Shown here: positions 1 to 11,900 of the stretch, in pieces
How the letters are laid out: the number at the start of each line of letters is the position of its first letter
Position numbering within the stretch: position 1 is the first letter of the stretch
From: Lytechinus pictus
Taxonomy: Eukaryota; Echinodermata; Echinoidea; Temnopleuroida; Toxopneustidae
NCBI RefSeq assembly: GCF_037042905.1
Contig: NC_087258.1
Location: forward strand, 4,752,501-4,816,500
DNA length: 64,000 nucleotides
Reading direction: 5' to 3'
Made by a program: the position numbers and the translations under genes
Notes under the pieces: generated by a model
What the model saw: only the letters and a program-made list of their open reading frames with translations
What the model was told of the DNA's origin: nothing
Databases searched by the model: none

Positions 1-1204
1 GACTTACAGAATGAAGTCCTCCTAGGCCTAGTAGAAAGTTACTTAACGATGTGAAGTCAATTCCTCATAATTTGATGAATATCCCTCAAAATGCGTCATT
101 TAAGCGTTGATTTTTCTTCTCGTTGACAAAATACGAAAGCCACCTTTCTAGCTCTCAAATTTTTCGTCTAATGAGCGAAAGAGGGCGCGCGATTTATCTT
201 CATATCAAAGACACTACAAGGGAAAGACTAGACACAAAAATTATCTTACACGTAAATCGATGCAAAGCGTTACGCAAAGTTGGCAAAGTGTTCAATCTTT
301 TTACTGTAAAGACTTTGGTGGAACGTTAATTGACAAACGAACGGTAGCACTTGCGGGGCTTTGTTCAAGGTACATAGAATTTTCTATATTTTTTGTTAAA
401 TTTGTCATCGTTTTGAATATTTTCCAAAAAGTATTATCGTCAGCAAAAATAATAAAAAAGTATGTTTTTTAAGTTATTGCATTTATTGGGGTCTCTATTT
501 TATCAAACAATTATTGGAATTGCGCATACAATGAATCATGAATCTAGTTTAAAAAAAACCACCAAGCTGAATTAAGGTTGTGAACTGTATTAGCGCCACC
601 AACGACCTTCTTTTTCATTTCCGTGGAAGAGACGTGCGAAGCCACTTTCCAGGCATAGGTAAGCGATTGTGCTCTTTTTTGTGTTCTTTTAAATAAAAAA
701 AATATGTTAAAAATTGAAAATGGAACGCTTTATACCAGAAAAAGCCCTGGTGAGTAGCGGAGTGGGTTTCGGCTAACATCATTCACGTTATGATGCGATG
801 TTAACGACAACTCTAAAATCCACTACAAAAACACGGTGGTTGTGCGAGGTTCGTATAGCAAATGATATTTACCTCGCAATACGTGACTAGACTAGTGTGA
901 GTGGTCCGGACACAACAACTGGATATAAAGCGCGCCGGTTAAGGGTCGAGCAGATTAGATAATTTGGGAATAAATTTGAACAAAAGTTTTTAGGTGAAAT
1001 TAATTTGTTAACATTGCCAGATGCGAAAGTGCAATAGCGCCCAATTGGTCACGGCCCTGCCCCTGCCATCGGGATCATTGACAATGCACCATCGTCCCCG
1101 GAGCGGAGTTCGTAGCGTACCGTACGGAGCCCGGCTGTGAAACTGCCACTGTTCCGAATGGAGGCTCGATCCAAGCGATCTCGAGATCTTTATTGGTTAC
1201 TCAC
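1..1204 (-). other. Intronic sequence of the NEURL4-like gene, no further exon found
   Basis: This stretch follows the splice donor of the NEURL4-like first exon on the minus strand, so it should be the start of intron 1. I looked on the minus strand for the next NHR segment (VNSWSGS-like) and did not find it, so the rest of the gene probably lies beyond the left edge. A possible plus-strand donor (CATAG then GTAAGC, near 658) and a short plus-strand start (MERFIPEKAL then GTGAGT, near 720-752) could be the 5' end of a divergent gene. Nothing downstream supports that. Confidence 0.4.
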
Positions 1205-1405
1205 CTTCTCATCAATTCTGACTTCATAAATCTCATCGTCTTTCAGAGGTCTCTTGCTAAATACTAGCCCGTTATTGAATTCTTGTCTGGAGTCATTTCG
1301 TCTTGCTGTTTTGTCGTCATCACTCAATGAAATTAAGGATCCACATTTGTTGTGAAATGGATGGATTCTCCGATGGCTCGCCATGTTTTCACCGGCGATA
1401 TCCAT
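1205..1405 (-). CDS. NEURL4-like protein, first coding exon (partial, N-terminal NHR start)
   Basis: This exon encodes 67 residues. It starts at ATG 1405-1403, which is preceded in frame by a TGA, and ends in a clean donor (GAGAAG then GTGAGT). After a short leader the residues match the beginning of a neuralized homology repeat: FHNKCGSLISLS, then TARR, QEFNNGLVFS and EVRIDEK. This order and spacing resemble the first of the several NHR domains of vertebrate NEURL4, a protein linked to HERC2 and CP110 at centrosomes. Other neuralized proteins share the fold, but the TARR...QEFN.GLV string favours NEURL4. Only this exon is in the window. The family assignment is from memory; the exon structure is seen directly. 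Confidence 0.78.
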
Positions 1406-1693
1406 GATGAATATTCATGAGTAAGGGCTGGGTTCGGCCATTTGAATATAATAAATGTAATAATAAGGGAGTCCATAAACACCTTTCATTGAAAATTTTA
1501 TCGTGTTGTCGAATTTCTTAGTTTTCAAAAAATTGAGGAAATACTTGAATTTGAAGCATGATTATCTGATCATTGAACAATTTTGATTGAATAATTTCAG
1601 AATCCTATCGAAAAATGGACTAGTCCAATATCACAACGAACATGGCCAAGCATGTCCTATATAATTTATAAATCTCCACCCTTCATCAGCTGA

Positions 1694-1765
1694 GGCTTGT
1701 TGGTCTAGTGGCATGATTCTCGCTTTGGGTGCGAGAGGCCCCGGGTTCGATTCCCGGACAAGCCC
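1694..1765 (+). tRNA. tRNA-Pro (anticodon TGG)
   Basis: A complete 72-nt cloverleaf can be drawn. The acceptor stem is GGCTTGT paired with ACAAGCC (1758-1764), the discriminator base is C1765, the anticodon stem is CTCGC/GCGAG, and the 7-nt loop TTTGGGT has TGG at 1726-1728. The T arm carries GGTTCGATTCC. There is no intron and no encoded CCA. A run of eight T follows within 10 bases, as expected for RNA polymerase III. All stems pair, so it is probably functional. Confidence 0.95.
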
Positions 1766-1772
1766 CGTGATC

Positions 1773-1780
1773 TTTTTTTT
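1773..1780 (+). terminator. RNA polymerase III terminator of tRNA-Pro
   Basis: Eight consecutive T residues lie 8 bases after the 3' end of the tRNA. This is the standard Pol III stop signal. Confidence 0.85.
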
Positions 1781-1849
1781 CTCTCCAATGATTTTACATG
1801 TAAGTAAAATGTATTGCTGTACACATGCATGACCAAATTATTTCCAAAC

Positions 1850-1975
1850 ACCCCCTAAACAAGTTTTTTTCAGTGTGCAAAATAACCCCCTAGACAAGTG
1901 TTTCGCGAGCTTCATTTACACATTTTGGCCCCTAAACAAGTTGTCGCCAGAAATAATGACCCCTAAACAAGTTTT
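1850..1975. repeat. Four direct repeats of CCCCTAAACAAGT type
   Basis: Near-copies of CCCCTAAACAAGTT begin near 1851, 1886, 1928 and 1960, spaced by about 32-42 bases. The spacers differ. It is probably part of a dispersed repeat. No coding potential. Confidence 0.6.
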
Positions 1976-2049
1976 ATCTACTTAAACAAAACTATATTCA
2001 TGGGTATTGCATGCCCCCCGATTGTGGTATTTTAACCAAAGACGTCTTT

Positions 2050-2115
2050 GGTTCTTCCTGATTGTGGTATTTTAACCAGACGTCTTTGGTTAAAATACCA
2101 CAATCGGGAAGAACC
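2050..2115. repeat. 66-bp hairpin with an adjacent direct copy of one arm
   Basis: The arms GGTTCTTCC...TTTTAACCA and TGGTTAAAA...GGAAGAACC pair almost fully around an ACGTC centre. A further copy of the left-arm core (GATTGTGGTATTTTAACCA) lies immediately before it at about 2020-2040. A short MITE remnant or a template-switch product would explain it. Confidence 0.7.
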
Positions 2116-2918
2116 TGAACACTTTTCAGAAACGAGGAGGAAAAAGCTTGGAAAAAAAAACATGTTTCAGTTTACAAAATACAGTACACTGCAAAACATC
2201 TACAAATTGCTCTTGTTTACCGTTATAATTATATTCAGTTCATATTAATTTCAGGCTAGAGTTTTGTGATCAGTAGTAGTAAAGACAATAGGCAAGTAGC
2301 AATAGTAAAGTAGTAGTAGAAGTAATTTTATTCAAAGAAAACAAAATAAGACAAGGGGGATTCAGGTATATAGCTCATTTTAATGAGAACATCAACATTA
2401 ATATAAATCCTCCGACCATACATTTTTTTTTATTCTCTTCTGTGCACACAACAGGCTAATAAAACCCTTAGAACAAGATATCTGCATGAAAGCAGAAAAT
2501 ATGATTAACAAAACAGATAAAATTTTGTAATATACTGGATGAATATTAAAAAACGATTATAGAAATTCAATTTTAATCATTATGATTAGTATATGCATAC
2601 TTTATCAATATCGAGAAAACTCTATTACCGGTACTTGATTTGTATACAAATACCCCCCCCCCCCCCAAGTGCTTTCTCCATTTTATGACCATATGAAAAT
2701 ATTACTTATATCTCATTACCAGTATTCCAAGTTGGTTAGTAAAAAATCTTAACCTCGTTTAAAAAATATAGACAATTGGAAAAAATTGAAGTTAATGGTG
2801 ATCAAAATTGATCCAATTCCAAAAAAGCAGTCACTAATCTATCTAGATTTTAATTTTCATGATTTCCAGTATTTTCTGACATTAATCACGGTGGGCTACT
2901 CTGGAGTAACAAATTAAC
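2116..2918. other. AT-rich spacer without recognised gene
   Basis: No exon-like sequence recognised. It holds low-complexity AT-rich DNA and a poly-C run near 2651-2666. Confidence 0.4.
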
Positions 2919-3510
2919 TTAAAGGAGAATGAAACTCTTGGAGCAAGTTAGCTTTTGTGAAAGCAGAAAAATCAAAGAATAAGATCAACAAAAGTTTGAG
3001 TTAAATAGGACTAGCAATAGAAGAGTTATGAGCATTTGAATGTCGAGATCACTAATGCTATGGAGATCCTCCCATTGGCAATGCGACCAAGATCTATTAT
3101 GTCACAGATGAACAACTCTCCCCTTTTGGACACTGAAAATATACCCCAAAACATCTCTTTTTACTCATTCTAATCATATGACAAACGATTCATCAATGAT
3201 ATAATGTTGTGAAACCTCTGTACTTGTCCTCTCATAAAGAGAACACCTCACCTTGTGATAGACTCCATAAAAGTGAAAATATAAGTGAAATAAGTACTAA
3301 AGTAATGAGGGAGTTGTACGTGTGTGACATCACAGATCTTGGTCGCATTGCCAATAGGAGGATCTACATGGCATTAGTGATCTCAATATTCAAATGCTCA
3401 TAACTTTCTTATTATTCATTCAATCTTCCTCAAACTTTCAACAATATGTTTCTTTGATTTGTCTCTTTGATGTGGATTCAGCTGGTTTCAAGGGTTTCAT
3501 TCTCCTTTAA
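2919..3510. mobile_element. MITE family A, copy 1 (TTAA-ended, long inverted repeats)
   Basis: The element begins TTAAAGGAGAATGAAAC and ends with its inverse, GTTTCATTCTCCTTTAA. Inside, the first and last roughly 200 bases are diverged inverted copies: GTTATGAGCATTTGAATG near the left, CATTCAAATGCTCATAAC-like near the right. Two more copies of near-equal length lie at 6015-6604 and 33292-33878. All three are bounded by TTAA, the target of piggyBac-type transposases, though TTAA could also be part of the terminal repeat. No transposase is encoded. Short ORFs inside are repeat sequence, not genes. Confidence 0.85.
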
Positions 3511-4555
3511 TTTCTCTATCCTATGCACACATTCCAGGGCCCAATAAAATTCAAGATACAAGCAATTGTGCAATTAATTATAACTTTAGTCTTTTGTAAA
3601 CCACATTACAAGCAGGGGTGTGAGTGGTCACAAATAAAAAGATCTGAAAAATGCTGAAGAGTGTTGAAAAAGTCTGAAATAGAAAGAGCTCCCATACTTT
3701 TTGTACAGAGGAAGGCCAAAAATAAGCTGAAATTAAGCTGAAAATCAAAACAAAAAAATCTGAAATCAGATAAAAATCTGAACTCTCACACCCCTGATTA
3801 CAAGTTAATATCAATTGTAGATTTTAATTGTACTGATTTCAATCAGGGCACTGATATGACATGGTTAATATCTTTGGTCCAAAACCTGTTCAATCCAACT
3901 GGATAGTTGGGATTCCTGCTATGATTATTATTATTTTCCTGAAGGCCAATCCCATAAAATAATCAATCCATTTGTAAATCTGACCCCAGGGAATAAATTT
4001 CCTGGTATCGCATCGCAATTTGCTCCATTTTTGAAAGACTGCTATGCATAAAGTCTTTTGTATAGCATATTTTTACATAGAACTGTACATTACTTAGTTG
4101 AGAGCTTTTCTCTTCTGACCAAAAATGCTATTCAAATTTGTAAAGCAAAATTATTCCCTGGACCCCAATTTTTGTTCAATTCTCACTTCATTTCAATGAA
4201 GTGTCAAGTCTCTGATATTTGTTCATTGTATTTTCATGTACCCTCTGAGATGAGATAAATTAGTGTTATGAATAAATGCAACACTTTCAGTCTAATATAG
4301 ACTTACAAAGTTACAACGAATTACATTTCATGTCATAAAAAAATTGATTGCATGTTTTGCATTACAAGACTATGGTTTCCTAACATATTCAATATATTTT
4401 TAATGGTTTTTGGCAAATCTACAAAAAGAAATCTAGGACAAATCAGTTAAACTTTAAAAATGACATGTATAACAAGGCTATATGTAGTTTTCAAGATGTC
4501 TGACATGATTAATTTACACACTCTCAGGACAATCAAACCCAATTAACCCTAAACA
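3511..4555. other. Spacer without recognised gene
   Basis: AT-rich sequence with no convincing splice-flanked ORF. Short ORFs here lack codon or family signal. Confidence 0.4.
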
Positions 4556-4961
4556 CAGTGTTTCCACTTTGAAGGAAATTCCCGAATTCTGGATCACTTT
4601 CAGGTAATTTTCGGGAAATGAAAAAATTCTTGGAAATCAGAAAATTAAACTTCCATTAAACGTAACAACTTTCAATATTCATGTTATATAATTCAAAGAA
4701 TTGTTTGCCTCATTCATAGCTCAAAATTTTCTGCTCGCTCTCCGCGCTTGCATTTTGTTGCTACCGTACTTGTAAAAAGTGCATTCAACAAAAAAGGTTG
4801 AATTCCTTGATTTCGGTCACTTGGACCAAGTTCAGGCTCGCTTTCTTATTGTCCAATTTTGGTTGAAAAATAAAATTTGAAAATTCCAGGAAATGTCTAT
4901 GAATTTCAGGAAATTTGAGATTCAGTTTCGGGAAATTTGTTTTTGATCTGTGGAAACACTG
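4556..4961. mobile_element. hAT-type MITE with near-perfect 8-bp target duplication
   Basis: The termini are CAGTGTTTCCAC and its inverse GTGGAAACACTG, with further inverted similarity (GGAAATT/AATTTCC) just inside. The flanking octamers are CCTAAACA (4548-4555) and CCTTAACA (4962-4969), matching at 7 of 8. A CAGTG end plus an 8-bp duplication is the hAT superfamily signature. At about 406 bp with no transposase it is non-autonomous. Confidence 0.85.
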
Positions 4962-6014
4962 CCTTAACATAGCAACCAATAGTACACATAAATACAGAAA
5001 AGCTTAAAGATAAATGCCAGTTATGGTAACGGTTTCAAAATGAGTTCATAGGCATCCAATAAAATGACAACCCAAGTGTTTGGCTATATGAATATAATTA
5101 AAAAAATATGTGCCAAAGGATTCCGGAAATAATTGTGTTATTGTTGAGAATTTTGCAAAGCATTGTCTATTACCAAAAAAGTACCGGTAATCATACACAG
5201 TCCCATGTGTGCTTATCTGTTCATGATTCTACAGACTTCAGTTAATGTAACTGCACCAGATCTAGATCTACAATGATTTAGTTACAATTATTTTACAGAC
5301 TTTCTCATGAGATCAGTGATTACTGCAACTGCTTTAATTTATCTTTTAAGACCTGTGATATGTCATCTTGTGTAAGGAGTTACATAGGAATCTAATCGAT
5401 GATTGTAAATCCATGTGCAATCAATTGCACATACTCTGAAAAGAGGGTAATATTCAGGCCAGGGTGAGGTCACAACTTCATGTTCTTATGAACAAATATG
5501 ATGAGTATACATGTAATCATATAAAGTGATTTCTAACCATTACCTCATGTATAGCTATAATACCATTCACATAATAGGTTTGAAAAATACAAGTTTTTAT
5601 ACAAAAAGGGGAACAAAGGTTTGGTTGGAATGCTTAAAACAAACAAAATATCAATTACAAAGCTTTTCATAAATGGCCAAATCTGCATTCTACACGGGCT
5701 GTGTAGAATAACCACCTTCGATTGAATAAAGAAGATGAAATAAAACCTAGCATTCAATGAAAGTTTTAACCAAAAATTCTAGCTTAATTTAGTCTTTAAG
5801 TTACCTTGGTTAGAGTTAGAGTAACTTTGAAAATTCCAACCTTGTAGAACAAATTTGATCATAATTATACAAGAGTACATTGCATCAAAATATTCAAAGT
5901 AAACAAGTAGTCATTATTTAAAATCCTAAAAATGAACTCTAAGTATATTCTAAGATAAGTGATTATCAACAATGGTAGGGAAAAGCATCATTAAAAATAT
6001 GTAAACATGATAAT
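4962..6014. other. Spacer without recognised gene
   Basis: AT-rich. No RNA gene, exon or element boundary that I can support. Confidence 0.4.
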
Positions 6015-6604
6015 TTAAAGGAGAATGAAACCCTTGAAACCAGCTGAATCCACATCAAAGAGAAAAACCAAAGAAACATATAGTTGAAAGTTTGAGGAAG
6101 ATTGAATGAATAATAAGAAAGTTATGAGCATTTGAATGTCGAGATCACTAATGCCATGTAGATCCTTGCATTGGCAATGCGACCAAGATCTGTGATGTCA
6201 CACACATACAACTCCCTCATTACTTTAGTACTTATTTCACTTATATTCTCACTTTTAGAGTCTATCACAAGGTGAGGTGTTCTCTTTATGAGAGGACAAG
6301 TACAGAGGTTTCACAACATTATATCATTGATGAATCGTTTGTCATATGATTAGAATGAGCAAAAAGAGATGTTTTGGGGTATATTTTCAGTGTCCAAAAG
6401 GGGAGAGTTGTTCATCTGTGACATCATAGATCTTGGTCGCATTGCCAATAGGAGGATCTCCATAGCATTAGTGATCTCGACATTCAAATGCTCATAACTC
6501 TTCTATTGCTAGTCCTATTTCACTCAAACTTTTGTTGATCTTATTCTTTGATTTTTCTGCTTTCACAAAAGCTAACTTGCTCCAAGAGTTTCATACTCCT
6601 TTAA
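6015..6604. mobile_element. MITE family A, copy 2 (opposite orientation)
   Basis: Bounded by TTAAAGGAGAATGAAAC and GTTTCATACTCCTTTAA. Compared with copy 1 it is reversed: the GAAACCCTTGAAACCAGC end is on the left here and on the right in copy 1. Internal inverted arms carry the same GAGCATTTGAATGTCGAG core. About 590 bp, no coding capacity. Confidence 0.85.
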
Positions 6605-7718
6605 CCTTCTTCCCTAAAGGCAAGCACACATAGAAATCAATTGACAAAGTACCATCAAATATGAAGAAAATGGGATACAATTCTGAATCCATACTTCACA
6701 ATGAACTCAAGTTGACATTAAAAAAAATGCAAAAATGATAACAGGGAAAATATCACCTAGACCTGTGCCAGCCACATCAAAATTTGTTAGCGCTGTAACA
6801 GAGGTCCCTGTTACAACCGGCAATGCTGCAACAATGTCCATTGTCAAACCTCAATTGAATCTTGGAATGATTGACATCAAAATCTGAGAGATGTGACTGG
6901 GCCTACTGCTAGTGCTCTGTCAATAGCGCTAACAATGATTCTATGCGGCTTGTACAGGTAATAAGTTTTCATTATCATAATAGTGTAAGACTTGTGTGCC
7001 AAAGTGATTATAACACCCAGTCAGCATTAAATCCAGTGGACAAAATAAATATTTGTCAACTTTCTCAATTTTTATAGTAAAAAATTCTAGATTATTAAGT
7101 GTATCTTTTACAGAATAAACTTCCTGTTTGACTTTTTTCCTACTCTGAATAGCAAAACATCTGTTAACTTTGGATATAAGCCATCAACTAAAAGATGCAA
7201 TTTTTAAAAAGCTTGTTCACAATTCTAAATAAATATTATGCCACTTTAATATGCAGTTGTCACTAATGGTACATCTTCTATTTAAAGAACTGTAAAAACA
7301 TATAGAAATACTTCCTCTTGACTGCAATAGAAATACTGACATCTGACCTAAACCATTTTTTTTCCTTTGAAATCTCCTTTTTTTTAATCCTCTATTTTCG
7401 TTTTTCTTTCCAATATAATACTAAAAGAATCACTATCCCTTTACATACAAAAATGCATTCCTGTGTCATGAAAGCTTCCCAATTATATCAAAGCACTCCC
7501 CATAAATAATCACATCGATTCCTATACGAGTATACGTGCAAAATAACCTACTTTTCTTTGGTATACATTAAAGTGTTTTTTCTGAAAATGGATTCATTCC
7601 AATGATCTTTGTGAGTCAGTCCTCATGAAAACTCACTTTCAATAATGTTCACAAGCTTGTTTTAATGTCACAAACAACCAAGTCTGCATAACAAAACCTG
7701 GAAGTTGATAACTTTGGG
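6605..7718. other. Spacer containing MITE C, otherwise nothing recognised
   Basis: Apart from the element at 6784-6935 this is AT-rich sequence without gene signals. Confidence 0.35.
6784..6935. mobile_element. MITE family C, copy 1 (about 150 bp)
   Basis: The ends are TTGTTAGCGCT and AGCGCTAACAA. Both sides continue into a CAGAG/CTCTG pair. The same arrangement, with TTACAACC and GATGTGACTGG inside, recurs at 27299-27442 in a beta-mannosidase intron, so this is a family and not a chance hairpin. Superfamily not assigned. Confidence 0.75.
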
Positions 7719-8093
7719 GTGTAGGCAAAGTGATATTACAATCCACTACAATGTATGTTGTGCATAAGATTTTTGAATTCTGATACATCAATACAACTTC
7801 CATACACAACCTGCATAAATTCACCAATAATGCCCTTTTAACATATAATAAGGAACATTGCGGTGCAGGCAAACAGTAATATAACCAATTACAGTGTGTT
7901 GTGTATAGGAAACTCTTATTCATCAATACAATTTCAATGCATAACATTTATTTGTATAAATTCACCAACATTGTTTTTGGATAGTTGGGATCTTCGCAGT
8001 GCAGGCAAACAGTAATATAATCAACTACAGTGTGTGCTGTGTACCATAAAAAAACTCTGCGACATCATTGCAACTCCCATGCATAACCCTTTT
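7719..8093. repeat. Three tandem units of about 140 bp
   Basis: A unit starting GGTGCAGGCAAACAGTAATA begins at about 7719, 7862 and 7999 (spacing 143 and 137). Each unit contains ACTACAGTGTGTTGTGTA-like and CATGCATAAC-like blocks. The first copy is the most diverged. A minisatellite-like array without coding potential. Confidence 0.7.
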
Positions 8094-8197
8094 TCTGACA
8101 ATCTATCTCGCACCGTGGGTTTCATCATTCTTGAAACGTGCAGCTTGCATAGACTATTTGTATGGCTTGTTAGGATACTAATAAGCTATATCAAAGG

Positions 8198-8842
8198 CTT
8201 GTTCAGACATGGCGCAACAACGCTCAGCAACACTCAACATCACTTAAAAAAAACACTCAGCAACATTGCTCAATAACAATTGCTCAGCAACATCACTCAG
8301 CAATAATGCTCAGCAACAACCCGTAGCATTATCAACATTAATTTGGAATGCAAATGCTATCGGAAAACGTCTCACAAACATAGGAGACGTTTTTCAATTT
8401 CTTAAAATTTCAAGCAAATAAATTCTGCACAAAGTAGATGACAGTATAAGGTTTTTTCTGTTTAAGTAACTCCTGTAGGAACTCAGCAACACAGCTTTCC
8501 ACCGTATCAACCCCAAGCTGGTAAACCAATTGCATAGGATACATTTTACAGAGATTTCTCTGTCATAGTGGCTTAACTTGTAAATGACAGAAATTACTCT
8601 CGGGCCTTTTTAAAATCAAAGTTGAGATAATGCCTAAGCGTGGAACTCACAACATCACAATGACCATTAGACCTATAATTCTGAAACTTTGGGCAATTTC
8701 TTTTATTTTTCATTTTCATTTTTTTCTTATTAATCTTTTTTTTTTGGGGGGGGGGGGATGGGGAGGGCATAATGCTGATTTGAATGTGTCTGAAGACCGC
8801 AAAAAATGTTGCTGAGACTTGCTGTGCCATGTCTGAAATAAG
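8198..8842. mobile_element. Element of about 645 bp with terminal inverted repeats and internal GCTCAGCAACA repeats
   Basis: The left end CTTGTTCAGACATGGCGCA is inverted at the right end as TGCCATGTCTGAAATAAG. Just inside the left end, GCTCAGCAACA or close variants occur about seven times (8218-8320), and TGTTGCTGAGAC sits inside the right end. A G-run at 8743-8757 lies within it. No target duplication could be confirmed. Probably a non-autonomous DNA transposon with sub-terminal repeats. Confidence 0.6.
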
Positions 8843-8970
8843 ACTTCACTTAAACAATAATAATATTTTGCTAATAAGCCTCAATAATTAATCTTTGTCT
8901 ATTTACAAAATATGTACAGATGTGAAAATGGAAAACATTATCATAATAAATAAGGATATTGCAGCTGGTG

Positions 8971-11900
8971 TTATTTCTTTTTCTTCTCCGGTGAACACTT
9001 CGGACAGAACCTGTAAATGGTAATAAAAGATGAATATGAAAATAAAAATGACAGTATCTGGAAACTGATTTACACATTATTTGATAAAATAAATTCCATT
9101 TCACAGCTTGGGAAATAATAAGACCAAAATGTATGGGAGTTTAGAAGGAAAGTGGTCTCATAATTATCCCCAAAATATGTAAGAGGAGTAAATTCTTTCT
9201 AAATAAAAATAATATGTATATTTCAAATGTTGTTGTAAATGTGCCAATTCAATATTGAATCTGTGTACCTACTGAACATAATGACAATCCCGTTTGTTTA
9301 TTTTGAACAAAGGTATAACCTAACACACGACTTAAAATGGGAATTTGAATGATGTGACACTATTTTAACGCTAGATGCTCCATCTTTCAAAGTCTGAGTA
9401 TTTAAATCAATGAGAACCACATTGAAATGATGGTGACTTTATATCCTAACCAGATACCATCCATACACAAGAACTTACAAGTGTTGTAACATCTTTATCT
9501 AAAATTTTGAAGAAAGCTATAAAAAAAAGGCTTGATTAGAATTATGAATCAAGTAGCATCCTTCTTTTGCATAAAAAGAGTTGTCTAAAGGAATTAAGAG
9601 TCTTTCCAAAAAAAATTTTTTTTTTCTTAATAAGATGCCCTCACAATTTTTAAATTCTAAGATACAAGGATCTATCACCCTACTGATATATATAAAATAT
9701 TTTTTGTGACTCACCATTTTCCTTTTGGTTTTGTGACGAGACCAACACATGCAAAATGGAACCATTCTATCGGACACTGGAAACAAAGAACAGACATAGA
9801 GAAACATTTCAGCAATAAATTGTGAACAGCAAATAAAAATAGAAAGGGGGTCCTTAACCTTTCTGACATTTTGCTGAACCTGTCTGACATTTTGCATTAT
9901 ATCCTGCATACTAAGAACATTGTTATTGGTCACTCAATGTGATGGAACTATGTTCCACTGATCACTTCAGCAAAAGAAGACATTACACGTTAAAAATTAT
10001 TTTAAGTACGCGCAAAATAATGAGGTCATTGCCACTTGATATTTTGTTAGCGTTAGACTCGTTAAAAGGTGACATTTCAATTCTGATCAATTTGCGGTTG
10101 ATAATCACTGTCGAATGGCCTGTAATGATGTTAATGCCACCACTGTCTGAAAAGGAGCATGTCTGTCTCTTTTCTGCTTGGTATACACCTGTCATTTGTT
10201 TGAACCCCCCCCCTAGGGAAAGGTGCATCATGGTTGGGCCATTTGCATCATATAAGTGACACAGGACGCAATCATTGTAAGCATCAACGTCAGTCACTTT
10301 ACCTTGGTGCGTCAAAATCCAAAGATGGTACATCATAAATTTGATGAGGGTGTCTGTCATAGTCTGCAAATATCCATCAGTGATAAGACGCACACGTGCA
10401 TCACGATATAGTATACAAATAATGCACGTAAGCGAGTGCATGCAGGGCCGAATAATGAACGATGTGCGAGAAGAGCCAATGGATATACCGCACCGAGGTC
10501 CGCAGGACCGAGTGCGGTATTTCCATTTGGCGAGTCGAGCACAGAGTTCATTATTTAGGTCCTCTATGCACAAGAATGCGTGCATTGTTTGTTTTATACA
10601 ACCCCTCTCCTCCCCCATGTTACTGAGTTACCCTGAATGCTGTATTTGATCTAAATTCTAGATAATTCCAGACCTCGTACTATCCTGCACTCTGACGTCA
10701 GAGTGCAGGATAGTACTTTTGGTATGACGTCAGAGTGCAGGATAGTGCATTTTGGATGCAATAGTGCGATTCGCTGAATATCATTTGATCCGATTTGGAC
10801 CAATCAGATTACAAAATCCAACGCACGTTAGACAAGTGAAGCACCATTCCCAGGGGTCATAGAAATGACATACGTATAATAGAGACATTGTTTGAATACT
10901 CACATCTGGATTATCGCAGCCTATCATCTCGCCATAGGAAACTTGGTGGCATAAGCAATACGTGGGTTCGTTGGGGTCGACAGGCATGTCTAGGACATCT
11001 GAAGGTGAGTTGATAACTGATGGTAACGTGAGGATGGGTGTTACAACACTGCAAAGATGAAGCAAATTAAATGTATAAGAAATGTCACATAATAATAATA
11101 ATGCAAAAATTTAATCAAGTCTACTATATTTACGATTAAAGTGGAGTGTAGTTGGGTCCCTGCCACCCCTCCCTGCAAACATTAGTGCAACTAATTTTGT
11201 CTGAAGGAGAGCAGCAATAGACGTTCTACTTTGATCGATGAACAGGCTTAGTCCGACAACATCGTTGGAGTAAACTAAACTAAACTAATTTCACTCCCTG
11301 GTACATCTTATAATGTAATGCTGTGAGAAACCCGATTTCAGGTAAATTTTGTGTTAATCCCAAGTCAATCTCAACTCAGTCTCGTAATTGACTGATCCAG
11401 GCAAAAAAAAAAAATTATTTTCAGGAGCTACTTTTCACAACCTACTGCTTTAAACTCCAATTTTGGATAAGCTTTAACATTGCAGTAAATGTAGATTTTC
11501 GGGGGCTCTTTTTTTATTTTCCAGAGCTCTTTTGAGCATTTCGGGGGCAAATTCACCCCGAGCCCCCGTGTATTTTTTTCCCTGGACTGATCGGATGAAA
11601 ATTGATTCACAATAGCTTGATTTGATCTACCAAATGCAAGTTTCAATTTCAAATTGAAATTTGAAATCCATCGCAAATCAGATTTTTACAACATTCCCTG
11701 AATCGCTAAACAAATCAGTTGGTAACTTCTTCTTATTTTCCCTTCATGTCATTGCGTAAAAATGGTTCTCTATTGGCAGAAAATACGATAGAACTGATCA
11801 AACTATTCATATTTTTGTCTTCTCTGAACTGCATCAAATTGCCAGAATCGAAATGACATGCAGGCAAGAATGTGGACGCTGCTTTTCTGTATCGATAATT

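Noticed and set aside
720-752. Plus-strand MERFIPEKAL followed by a GTGAGT donor
   Set aside because: Too short, no matching downstream exon found on the plus strand, and it may be chance within the NEURL4-like intron.
3209-3403. 64-codon ORF repeated with near-identical sequence at 33399-33593
   Set aside because: Both copies lie inside MITE family A. The similarity is transposon sequence identity, not a conserved gene.
9983-10618. 211-codon minus-strand ORF with overlapping long plus-strand ORFs in the ING intron
   Set aside because: It runs through the long hairpin and a CRE-like region, shows no family resemblance, and is open on both strands as expected for a palindrome. ING splicing across it is clean.
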